A stretch of DNA of 64,000 bases from positions 1-64,000 of the forward strand of contig DASZNF010000068.1 of assembly GCA_035551355.1 (NCBI GenBank), written 5' to 3'. This DNA is from DATATV01 sp035551355. GTDB taxonomy: Bacteria > Actinomycetota > Actinomycetes > Mycobacteriales > Pseudonocardiaceae. Shown one piece after another: positions 51,791-58,990 of this stretch. A model generated the notes under the pieces. That model was not told the DNA's origin. It ran no database searches and worked only from the letters and a program-made list of their open reading frames with translations. Within the stretch, counting starts at the first letter, position 1. Each line of letters begins with the position of its first letter. The translations under genes were made by a program, and so were the position numbers.

Positions 51791-52962
51791 GCCGACCTCA
51801 CCTCGCCGCGCTTGCCCGAGAAAGCATTGTCCAGCAAGCTCTTTGCGATGATCTCGCGCTGGATCTCGTTGGTGCCACCATAGATCGGCGGCGCCAGCGC
51901 CCGGCGCACCTGGCCTTCCATCCCGTACTCGCGGGCGTAGCCGTAACCGCCCATCATCTGCATGGCCTCCAGTGTGGTGTGCTTGGCGATCTCGGTGCAG
52001 CGCATCTTGGCCATCGCGCTCTCCCGCGCCAGCAACGCTTCCTGCCCGGCGTCGATGCGATCGGCGCAGTCGTAGAGGAACGCCCGGCCCAACTCGATGT
52101 CGGTCGCGAGATCGGCGATCCGGTGGCGCAGCGCCTGGAAGCTGCCGATCCGCCGGCCGAACTGTTCCCGCTCGCCCACGTAGTCGATCACGTCGTCCAG
52201 CGCGCGCTGCGCCGAGCCGATGCTCATCGCCGCGATGATCAGCCGCTCCACGCCGAGACCACGCATCAGCTGCCGCCAGCCGTTGCGCGGCGTGCCGACG
52301 ACGGCCGATTCCGGTACCCGGACGTCGGTGAAGAACACGTCGTTGACGGTGTGCGCCTCCATCGTGTCGATGGCCCGGATCTCCAGGCCCGGCGTGGCGG
52401 TGGGCACCATGAGCAGCGTCAGGCCCTCGTGTTTGCCGCCGGAGTCGTCCTCCCGGGTGAGCACCAGCAGGTGTTCGGCCACGTGCGCGGCCGAGATCCA
52501 GGTCTTCTGCCCGTTGATGACATAGTCCTCGCCGTCGCGGGCCGACTTGAGCCGCACACCGCCCAGATCCGACCCCGCGCCCGGTTCGGACAGCGCGATG
52601 GCCTCGAGCTTCCCGGCTGCCAGGTTGCCGACAACGGTGCGCTGCTGCTCCTCCGAGCCCCACTTGAGGTAGGTCTGCGCGGCGGTGAGGCCGGTGGAGT
52701 AGCCGGTGATCGGCGCCAGGCCCCGGGAAGTCTGTTCCAGGAACACACATTCCTCGACGAACCCGCCGCCGCCACCGCCGAACCGCTCGGGCAGCGACAC
52801 GCCCAGCCAGCCCAGCCCGGCCAGTTTTTCCAGCAGCTGCGGGCTGTTGGACAGCCGGCCGCCGTCGGTGAGCGCGTCGCGCTGGGCGAGCGTGCCGCAT
52901 TCGCTGCGGCAGAACGCGAACACCGCATCGGCGAAGCCGCGCTGGTCCTCGGTGAGTCGCAT
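51787..52962 (-). CDS. Acyl-CoA dehydrogenase (canonical, catalytic Glu present)
   Basis: 391 residues. LTEDQRGFADAVFAFCRSE, LERFGGGGGGFVEE-like loop, barrel motif AIALSEPGAGSDLGGVRLK (about 120-138), EQFGRRIGSFQALRHRIADL and the active-site YGGTNEIQREIIAKSLL (Glu about 373). The most standard ACAD of the window. It is the middle gene of the BadI-like operon read from 53764 to 50885 under operator site K. Confidence 0.92.
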   Translation of the reverse strand: MRLTEDQRGFADAVFAFCRSECGTLAQRDALTDGGRLSNSPQLLEKLAGLGWLGVSLPERFGGGGGGFVEECVFLEQTSRGLAPITGYSTGLTAAQTYLKWGSEEQQRTVVGNLAAGKLEAIALSEPGAGSDLGGVRLKSARDGEDYVINGQKTWISAAHVAEHLLVLTREDDSGGKHEGLTLLMVPTATPGLEIRAIDTMEAHTVNDVFFTDVRVPESAVVGTPRNGWRQLMRGLGVERLIIAAMSIGSAQRALDDVIDYVGEREQFGRRIGSFQALRHRIADLATDIELGRAFLYDCADRIDAGQEALLARESAMAKMRCTEIAKHTTLEAMQMMGGYGYAREYGMEGQVRRALAPPIYGGTNEIQREIIAKSLLDNAFSGKRGEVRSA

Positions 52963-52969
52963 GACCGGC

Positions 52970-53764
52970 TCAGTGGCCGCGGTAGGCGGCGAAGTTGGGC
53001 TGGCGCTTCTCGTTGAAGGCGTTGATGCCTTCCTTCGCCTCGGCGGTCTCGCCGAACATCTTCAGCGTCGAGTAGGCCATGTTGCCGATGCTGATCATGT
53101 GCTCGGTGTCGGTGTTGAACGACTGCTTGAGCACCTGCAGCGCCGTGGGGGAGTAGGACATCATCGTGTCCGCCCACTTGCGGACCTCGGCCTTCAACTC
53201 GGCCGCGGGAACCACCCGGTTGACCAGACCCCAGTCCAGGGCTTCCTCGGCACTGAGGCGGCGGAGCATGAACCAGATCTCCCGGGCCCGCTTCTCGCCG
53301 ACCACCCGGGCGAGGTAGCTCGATCCGAGGCCGGCGTCGAAGGAACCGACCCGGGGCCCGTTCTGGCCGAACGTCGCGGTGTCGGCGGCGATGGACAGAT
53401 CGGCCAGCACGTGCAGCACGTGGCCGCCGCCGATGGCGATGCCGTTGACCGCGGCGATCACCGGCTTGGGGATGTCGCGGATCACCCGGTGCAGCGCCTC
53501 GACCTCGAACAGGCCGGTCTCCGAGGGGCCGTAGTCGCCGGTCTCCATCCGCTGCTTCTGGTCTCCGCCGGCGCAGAACGCCTTCTCGCCCGCGCCGGTG
53601 AGCGCCACGACCCCGACGCCGTCGTCGGCCCAGGCGCGCTTGAACGCGTAGACCAGCTCGTCGACCGTGCGGGCCCGGAAGGCGTTGTACCGATCGGGAC
53701 GGTTGATCGTGATCCAGGCGAGTCCGTTGTCGACCTCGTACGTCACGTCGGTGAAGTCGTCCAT
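52970..53764 (-). CDS. badI: BadI-like 2-ketocyclohexanecarboxyl-CoA hydrolase
   Basis: 264 residues. DDFTDVTYEVDNGLAWITIN, FCAGGDQKQRMETGDYG, LHRVIRDIPKPVIAAVNG, IAIGGGHVLHVLADLSIAADT, GPRVGSFDAGLGSSYLARVVGEKRAREIW and the end NEKRQPNFAAYRG. The segments IRDxPKPVIA, GSxDxGxGxxxLARVVGEKxAREIW and SPTALxxxKxSFNxDT agree with what I remember of R. palustris BadI. Role: hydrolytic opening of a 2-ketocyclohexane-type ring to a pimeloyl-CoA-like product. First gene of its operon; start ATG 53762-53764. Confidence 0.85.
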   Translation of the reverse strand: MDDFTDVTYEVDNGLAWITINRPDRYNAFRARTVDELVYAFKRAWADDGVGVVALTGAGEKAFCAGGDQKQRMETGDYGPSETGLFEVEALHRVIRDIPKPVIAAVNGIAIGGGHVLHVLADLSIAADTATFGQNGPRVGSFDAGLGSSYLARVVGEKRAREIWFMLRRLSAEEALDWGLVNRVVPAAELKAEVRKWADTMMSYSPTALQVLKQSFNTDTEHMISIGNMAYSTLKMFGETAEAKEGINAFNEKRQPNFAAYRGH

Positions 53765-53827
53765 GACCTCTGTGTCCTCCTCCGGTGCGGAATGCGGCCC
53801 GGGTCCGACCTGTGGACGGACCAACTT

Positions 53828-53844
53828 ATTTGGCCTGACCGTTT
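53828..53844. promoter_or_regulatory. GntR/FadR-type operator, site K
   Basis: ATTTGGCCTGACCGTTT is a two- to three-mismatch copy, 64 bases upstream of the BadI-like gene. It is followed at 53858 by a TetR-like palindrome. Confidence 0.65.
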
Positions 53845-53857
53845 GCAGCGTACGGGT

Positions 53858-53873
53858 GGGAACGATCGTTATC
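53858..53873. promoter_or_regulatory. Candidate second TetR operator upstream of the BadI-like operon
   Basis: GGGAACGATCGTTATC matches the perfect TetR palindrome at 28387-28402 at 13 of 16 bases, including the whole ten-base core AACGATCGTT. It lies 94 bases upstream of the BadI-like start. Confidence 0.45.
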
Positions 53874-53900
53874 AAGCGGGGGAGCGGGGTGAGGCCCGCC

Positions 53901-54821
53901 TCAGCCGGCCGGGGTGGTCAGCCGCTCACGGATCTCGGCGACCGCGTCGATCCCGGCCTCGGTCGAGTCCGCCACCGGCACCACGGTGACGTGTTGGGCG
54001 CCCGCCTCGACGAATGCGGCCAGCCAGTCGGCCACCTGTGCCGGAGTGCCCGCTGGGGCGATGTGCTGGAACTTCTCCGGAGGCAGCCGGTAGAGCGCCT
54101 GCATCCGCTGCCCGAGCAGGTCGCGGGCCCGCGCCGGGTCGGCGTCCAGACCGCACCACACGTTCACCCCGAACCGCGACGGCGTCGGCCGGCCCAGCTC
54201 CGCGGCGGCGTCCAAGATTTGCTGCCGGGTGGCGGCGAACCGGCGCGCGGAACAGAAGATGCCCAGCCATCCGTCGCCATATCGCGCGGTGCGTCGGACT
54301 GCGGGCTCCCCACGTCCGCCCACCATGATCGGCACCCGCGGCAGCGGCGGCGGCAGGACCCGGGCGTCGTCGAGATCGAAGAACTCACCGTGGTGGGTGA
54401 CCGCGTCACCTTCGGACAATGCGGACAGCACGGTCAGCGCCTCGTCCAGGCGACGGCCTCGGGTGGCCGGATCCACCCCCGCGTTGCTCACCTCGGACCG
54501 GTCCTCGCCACCGACCCCCACTCCCAGGGTGAGCCGCCCCGGCGCCAACTGGCACAGCGTGGAGATCTGCCGGGCCACAGCCAGGGGATGGCGCAGCGCC
54601 AGCAGGTACACGCCGATAGTGACCGACAGTCGCTCGTGCGCGGCGAGCACGGAGGTGGCCGACACGATCCCGTCGAACCCGGTGCCGCCGTGGAAACTCA
54701 GGTGATCGCCCACGGTGAGGTGTTCGATCCCGCCGTCGGCGACCCGGTCCAGCAGACGGCGCCGGGCCTCCGGATCAGGGTTGAGGACCAGGTCCTGATC
54801 GGAGATGCCCACCGTCACCAT
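53901..54821 (-). CDS. LLM-class (F420-dependent type) flavin oxidoreductase
   Basis: 306 residues of the bacterial luciferase-like fold: GGIEHLTVGDHLSFHGGTGFDG (about 30-50), YLLALRHPLAVARQISTLCQLAPGRLTLGVGVGGEDRSE, LPRVPIMVGGRGEPAVRRTARYGDGWLG and ALYRLPPEKFQHIAPAGTPAQV. The GR(L/F)xLGVGxG and GDGW motifs are typical of actinobacterial F420 enzymes. It may oxidise or reduce a pathway alcohol or ketone. The start was chosen at ATG 54821 (GAGG at eight bases). Controlled by operator site L; otherwise monocistronic. Confidence 0.85.
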   Translation of the reverse strand: MVTVGISDQDLVLNPDPEARRRLLDRVADGGIEHLTVGDHLSFHGGTGFDGIVSATSVLAAHERLSVTIGVYLLALRHPLAVARQISTLCQLAPGRLTLGVGVGGEDRSEVSNAGVDPATRGRRLDEALTVLSALSEGDAVTHHGEFFDLDDARVLPPPLPRVPIMVGGRGEPAVRRTARYGDGWLGIFCSARRFAATRQQILDAAAELGRPTPSRFGVNVWCGLDADPARARDLLGQRMQALYRLPPEKFQHIAPAGTPAQVADWLAAFVEAGAQHVTVVPVADSTEAGIDAVAEIRERLTTPAG

Positions 54822-54844
54822 CGCGCCCACCTCGCCATTGAGAG

Positions 54845-54861
54845 TTTTAGTCAGACCATTT
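54845..54861. promoter_or_regulatory. GntR/FadR-type operator, site L
   Basis: TTTTAGTCAGACCATTT has a perfect right core (GTCAGACCA) and lies 24 bases upstream of the luciferase-like gene, placing that gene in the same regulon. Confidence 0.66.
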
Positions 54862-54929
54862 ACATAGATCTAACCATAGTGATTGGTTGATGAGATCCGA
54901 TGTGGGAGGGGAGCCGCCTCGAAACCCGG

Positions 54930-56162
54930 TCAGGAAAGCAACCCTGATTCGGCGAGCTCGCGGATCCGGGCTGGGGACAGATGCAGGAACTCGCGCAGGA
55001 CCTGCTCGGTGTCCTCGCCCAGAAGCGGCGCCGCTTTGGTGAGTGCATGCGGGGTTGCCTCGAACCGGTAGGCCGGCCCGTTGTAGGCGGTCGTGCCCAT
55101 CTCGGGATGATCGAGCGGCCAGAAGTGGTTTCGGGTGCGCAGCGCCTCGTCCTCGAACAGATCGGGCGCGTGCAGCGCGACTCCGGCCGCCACACCGGCC
55201 AGGCGGAGTTCGGCCATCAGCTCGAACGCGTCTCTCTCGGCGGTCAGTGTGTCGACCGAGGACTCGATTTCCTCGCGATCCTGCGGGCGGCGTTGCGGCG
55301 CCGAGTCGAAAATCGCCGGTCGTGGCCGGTCCGCGGTCAGCACGTCGACGCAGCGCTGCCACGCCTGCTCGTCGCGAACCTCGATCGCGATCCAGCGATC
55401 GTGGCCACGGCAGGGAAAGACGCCATGCAGGATCGCGGTGGGATCGGCGTTGCCCTGCCGGCCGGTGAGGTGGCCGGTGATCTGCAGGTCGAGCAGTTCC
55501 GGGGCGAGCAGCCCGGCGGTGGCCTCGACCTGGGACATCTCCAGGTGCTCGCCCAGGCCGGTTCGTTCCCGGCGGACGAGCGCGGCGACCAGTGCCGCGA
55601 CACCGAACCGGGGGGAGACCGAGTCGCTGTAGGCGCCCTTGGGGATCGCCGGCGGGCGGTCGGGCCAGCCGGTCATGCCGTGGATGCCGGCGACGGCCTG
55701 TCCCTGCATGCCGAACCCGGGGTGGTCGCTGTAGGGCCCGCCCGACCCGTACAGCGAGCTGGAGAACATGATGATCCGCGGATTGAGCTCCCGCAGCCGC
55801 TGATAGCCGAACCCCCACCGGTCCATGACGCCGGGCCGGAAGCTTTCGGCCACCACGTCGGCCCACTGGATCAGCGGCTCGATCACCTCGCGGGCGCGTG
55901 GGTGTCGCATGTCGACGCTGAGCCCGAGCTTGGAACTGTTGAAGTCGGCGAAAAATCCGCTCCGGTTGATCCCGGGCTCGTCGCCGGCGAACGGCCCGCC
56001 GAGCCGGATGCTGTCGGGATGCCGGGCGGACTCGACCTTCACCACCGTGGCGCCGTTGTCGGCCAGGTGTTTGGTGGCAATGGGTCCGGCCGCCGCCCAG
56101 CTGAAGTCGGCGACCTTCAGTCCGTCGAAAATGCCGGTGTGGCTGGAGTTCGGCTGGCTCAC
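54930..56162 (-). CDS. CaiB/BaiF (class III) CoA transferase, catalytic-type subunit
   Basis: 410 residues. FDGLKVADFSWAAAGPIATKHLADNGATVVKVES, AESFRPGVMDRWGFGYQRLRELNPRII, YGSGGPYSDHPGFGMQGQAVAGIHG and IPKGAYSDSVSPRFGVAAL, whose Asp is at the position of the nucleophilic Asp of formyl-CoA transferase. The start is GTG 56162, overlapping the upstream partner stop by four bases. With that partner it resembles two-subunit transferases such as benzylsuccinate CoA-transferase BbsEF. It would activate an acid using succinyl-CoA. IclR-controlled module. Confidence 0.86.
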   Translation of the reverse strand: MSQPNSSHTGIFDGLKVADFSWAAAGPIATKHLADNGATVVKVESARHPDSIRLGGPFAGDEPGINRSGFFADFNSSKLGLSVDMRHPRAREVIEPLIQWADVVAESFRPGVMDRWGFGYQRLRELNPRIIMFSSSLYGSGGPYSDHPGFGMQGQAVAGIHGMTGWPDRPPAIPKGAYSDSVSPRFGVAALVAALVRRERTGLGEHLEMSQVEATAGLLAPELLDLQITGHLTGRQGNADPTAILHGVFPCRGHDRWIAIEVRDEQAWQRCVDVLTADRPRPAIFDSAPQRRPQDREEIESSVDTLTAERDAFELMAELRLAGVAAGVALHAPDLFEDEALRTRNHFWPLDHPEMGTTAYNGPAYRFEATPHALTKAAPLLGEDTEQVLREFLHLSPARIRELAESGLLS

Positions 56163-57451
56163 TCGTTCGCTCCCGAGGACTCGAGGATGTCGGAGTCGAG
56201 CTCTGCCAACAGTTCCGCGGTGTTGGCACCTGCGGCCGGGGCCGGAGTCGGCGCGACCAGCGACGAACTGTCCATGTGCACCCAGCGCGCCGGATAGCGC
56301 AGTTTGGTCTGGGTGAACGTGTCGTCGACGTCCGAGTAGAAGCCGCGTGCGGTGAGTTGCGGATCGTGCAGAACCTGGCCGACATCGTTGATCGGCGCGA
56401 TGAGAATGGCCTCGGGCAAGGCCCGCGCCATGATCTCCTGGACGGTCCGGTCCGCGATGAACTCGGCGATCAACCGGGTCACCGCGTCGTAATCCTCCTG
56501 GCTGATCGCGAACTGGCCTGGTCCGTTCCAGTCCCGGTCGGTGAGCAGCGGATCGGGGACGCCGCACTCGGTCATCCACCGGACCAGCGCTTCGTAGGAC
56601 CGTTCCCGGACCTTCCCGCCTCCGCCGCCGACCGGGCCGAAGGTGAGGTAGCCGTCGCGGCATTTCCAGACCAGGCGGGTGTAGAACTTGTTGGCGCGTT
56701 CCTTGCGCACGTCCCCGCCGCGATCTTCCTCGCGCCGCAACAGTTGCCAGGTCATCGTCGTGTTCAGGAGGGTCCAGGTGATGCATTCCTGCGCGGAGAT
56801 GTCGACGCGCTGGCCCTGGCCGGTCCGCAGGCGGTGGTAGTAGGCCATCATGGCGGCCGCGGCGGCCTCGGCGCCGCTTTGCAGTAGCGCCACCGGCAAT
56901 CCGAGCCGCACCGGTCGCCGGTCGGCGTCTCCGTTGAGCTGCAGGTGGCCGCCGAGGGCCTGCAGGGCGAGATCTCCCGCTGGCCAGCGTTCATGGGGCT
57001 CGCCGCGGCCGAACGGCCAGATCTCGGTCCATACCAGACGCGGATTCGCCGCCCGGGCGAGTGCGGCGAGTTCGTCGTTCTCGTCGATGTCCAGCCGCTG
57101 GAAGTCGGTGACGACGATGTCGGCGCTCCTGGCAAGCCGGACGAACAGGTCCCGGCCGCGCAGGTCGTTCAGATCGAGGCAGACGCTCTTCTTGGAAACG
57201 TTGTAGGCCAACCAGAACAGGCTGATTTGCTCGTCGTCGACGGCCGGAACCGTGGGTTCACTCCGGCGCGCTCGCTCACCACCGGACGGTTCGATCTTGA
57301 TGACCTCCGCGCCGAGGTCGGCCAGCGTCCGCCCGGCTACGGCCGCGGCGGAATGACTCAGTTCCAGGACCCGGCAATCGGACAGCAGTCCCGGGGCTTC
57401 CTGGGGCTCCGATTGGGCGGTGCCATGAGTCCGCACCGTTGTGGAATCCAT
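56159..57451 (-). CDS. CaiB/BaiF (class III) CoA transferase, partner subunit lacking the Asp
   Basis: 430 residues. LLSDCRVLELSHSAAAVAGRTLADLGAEVIKIEP, SKKSVCLDLNDLRGRDLFVRLARSADIVV, ERWPAGDLALQALGGHLQLNG and LRTGQGQRVDISAQECITW. Where the nucleophilic Asp is expected the text reads RLGLPVALLQSGAEA, without Asp, so this chain should be non-catalytic. That division of labour (one chain with, one without Asp) is what heteromeric BbsEF-like transferases show. First gene of the minus-strand pair; divergent from the IclR gene with an IclR-type operator between. Confidence 0.84.
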   Translation of the reverse strand: MDSTTVRTHGTAQSEPQEAPGLLSDCRVLELSHSAAAVAGRTLADLGAEVIKIEPSGGERARRSEPTVPAVDDEQISLFWLAYNVSKKSVCLDLNDLRGRDLFVRLARSADIVVTDFQRLDIDENDELAALARAANPRLVWTEIWPFGRGEPHERWPAGDLALQALGGHLQLNGDADRRPVRLGLPVALLQSGAEAAAAAMMAYYHRLRTGQGQRVDISAQECITWTLLNTTMTWQLLRREEDRGGDVRKERANKFYTRLVWKCRDGYLTFGPVGGGGGKVRERSYEALVRWMTECGVPDPLLTDRDWNGPGQFAISQEDYDAVTRLIAEFIADRTVQEIMARALPEAILIAPINDVGQVLHDPQLTARGFYSDVDDTFTQTKLRYPARWVHMDSSSLVAPTPAPAAGANTAELLAELDSDILESSGANE

Positions 57452-57503
57452 ATCCCGCCTTCCGCTTCACCGCGATGCGGTCCCGACGGCATGCACCAAC
57501 CGA

Positions 57504-57541
57504 TGTCCGTCAGGTGGATAACCATAACCGCCTGACGGTCA
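57504..57541. promoter_or_regulatory. IclR-type operator 1 (38-base inverted repeat)
   Basis: Left half TGTCCGTCAGGTGG and right half CCGCCTGACGGTCA (its complement TGACCGTCAGGCGG) are separated by ten bases. It lies between the CoA-transferase pair (start 57451, minus) and the IclR gene (start 57581, plus). The same half-site with the same 38-base total span recurs at 58424. Confidence 0.75.
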
Positions 57542-57580
57542 AGTGTCGAGGCTTGGTGGCCCACTGGCAGACTGAGCCGC

Positions 57581-58375
57581 ATGAGCACCGATGCCGAAAG
57601 CCCAGCGGCGACCAGTAATGGCGTCCGCGCGGCGCGACGGGCACTCGACATCCTTTCGCTGCTGCGCAGCACGCGTCCGACGCTGACGCTCAAGATCGTG
57701 CTCGAGGAGACCGGCCTGCCCAGGACCACGGCGTTGCGCCTGCTCGAGACGTTGCAGCAAGCCGGCCTGCTGTGGGCCAGCGGCCGGAACACCTACGTCG
57801 CGGGACCGACGTTGCTGCGCTGGTCGGAACTGGCCGCGCAGGGCTGGCAGCTGCCCGAGGGCACCCGCGAGACGATGCGGGAGATCGCCGACCGCACCGG
57901 CGAGACCGTGAGTGTGTACATCCGCTCGGATGTGCACCGGATCTGCATCGCCGCGGAGGAGAGTCCGCAGGCCCTGCGCCACGTTCCGCACATCGGCACC
58001 GAACAGCCACTCTGGGTCGGTTCACCGGCCAAGGTCCTGCTCGCGGCCGCGCCCGAGTCGTTGCTGCCCCGCGTCGCGGCGCTGTCTCCGTGGGGCGAGG
58101 CGCATCTGCCCACGCTGCGGCAGTGGCGCGCCGATGCGTTGCGCGACGGCTACTCGGTCAGCCATGGGGAACGGGAGGACGGGCAGTCGGTCGCGGCCGC
58201 GCCCGTTGTGGACAGTCACGGCGAAACCCTGGCCGCGCTGTCCATCGCCGGGCCGACCGCGCGGTTCACCGATGAGCATGTTCAGGACTTCCTCCGCGAA
58301 CTGTTCGCGCTGGCCACCCAGATGTCCAGCGCGAGCTTCGAGAACTCACCCGCGCTGCGCTACCGCCAGGACTGA
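57581..58375 (+). CDS. IclR family transcriptional regulator
   Basis: 264 residues. N-terminal winged helix (about 15-75): RAARRALDILSLLRSTRPTL, then GLPRTTALRLLETLQQAGLL. The C-terminal IclR effector domain (about 90-255) contains SVYIRSDVHRICIAAEES, VGSPAKVLLAAAP and DGYSVSHGEREDGQSVAAAPV. It is flanked by two matching inverted repeats, one before its own gene and the CoA-transferase pair, one before the DUF35-Rieske operon, so it most likely controls all three units. The effector would be a substrate or early acid of this module. Confidence 0.9.
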   Translation: MSTDAESPAATSNGVRAARRALDILSLLRSTRPTLTLKIVLEETGLPRTTALRLLETLQQAGLLWASGRNTYVAGPTLLRWSELAAQGWQLPEGTRETMREIADRTGETVSVYIRSDVHRICIAAEESPQALRHVPHIGTEQPLWVGSPAKVLLAAAPESLLPRVAALSPWGEAHLPTLRQWRADALRDGYSVSHGEREDGQSVAAAPVVDSHGETLAALSIAGPTARFTDEHVQDFLRELFALATQMSSASFENSPALRYRQD

Positions 58376-58423
58376 TCTCATCGCTTGCCGGTCGGTTCCC
58401 GGGTAGAGGTATCGGCTCAATTC

Positions 58424-58461
58424 TGTCCGCCAGGCGGTTAGGAGTATCCGTAGGGCGGACA
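58424..58461. promoter_or_regulatory. IclR-type operator 2 (38-base inverted repeat)
   Basis: Left half TGTCCGCCAGGCGG matches operator 1 at 12 of 14 bases; right half CCGTAGGGCGGACA keeps the outer eight bases as a perfect inverted repeat. The total span is 38 bases, identical to operator 1. It lies 88 bases upstream of the DUF35 gene. Confidence 0.7.
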
Positions 58462-58511
58462 CATCGGTTACACTCCTGGCGATGACCCTGTGGCGCGTCG
58501 TTGGGAGGCTC

Positions 58512-58553
58512 ATGACCGGCTCCACCGACCACACTGCGGAGGTAGCGCGATGA
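58512..58553 (+). CDS. Possible 13-codon leader peptide before the DUF35 gene
   Basis: ATG 58512, preceded by GGGAGG, opens a frame encoding MTGSTDHTAEVAR whose stop overlaps the DUF35 start codon (ATGA). It may only couple ribosomes to the next gene. No attenuation codons are seen. Speculative. Confidence 0.3.
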   Translation: MTGSTDHTAEVAR

Positions 58554-58990
58554 GTGACCGCGTTGTGTCAGCCCGGCCGGTGCCCGTCGCCGACGAGCTG
58601 TCCCGGCCCTTCTGGGACGCCGCAGCCCGGCACGAACTGCGCGTCCAGCGCTGCGCCAGGTGCACACGGCTGTGCCACCCACCGAGGGCCTGCTGCCCAT
58701 CCTGCGGTAGCAGACGCCCGGCGCAGTGGGCGTCGGTGACCGGCCCGCTCCGGTTGCGCAGCTGGACGACCGTCCACGTGGACGTACTCCCCGGCACGCC
58801 CCCGCCGTTCCTGGTCGGCGAGGCCGGTATCGACGGCGAGGACACGGTCACGATCACCGCGCAGGTGACTTCGCCACCTGATGGTCGTCCGCGACTGCAC
58901 CAGGAGGTCGCTGTCGTGTTCGTCGACCTGGAATCGCCCGCCGGGGAACCGTTCACCTTGCTCCAGTTCAACCCTGTCGAGGGCGCATGA
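58550..58990 (+). CDS. DUF35 OB-fold, zinc-ribbon acyl-CoA-associated protein
   Basis: 146 residues. An N-terminal helix (SRPFWDAAARHELRVQRC), a zinc ribbon with CARC and CPSC pairs (about residues 35-55), then an OB-fold (TGPLRLRSWTTVHV ... VFVDLES). DUF35 proteins act as partners of thiolase-fold enzymes, for example ChsH2-DUF35 with the Ltp2 aldolase in steroid side-chain degradation. It overlaps the thiolase-like gene by four bases, so the two almost certainly form a complex. GGAGG precedes the ATG. Confidence 0.88.
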   Translation: MSDRVVSARPVPVADELSRPFWDAAARHELRVQRCARCTRLCHPPRACCPSCGSRRPAQWASVTGPLRLRSWTTVHVDVLPGTPPPFLVGEAGIDGEDTVTITAQVTSPPDGRPRLHQEVAVVFVDLESPAGEPFTLLQFNPVEGA

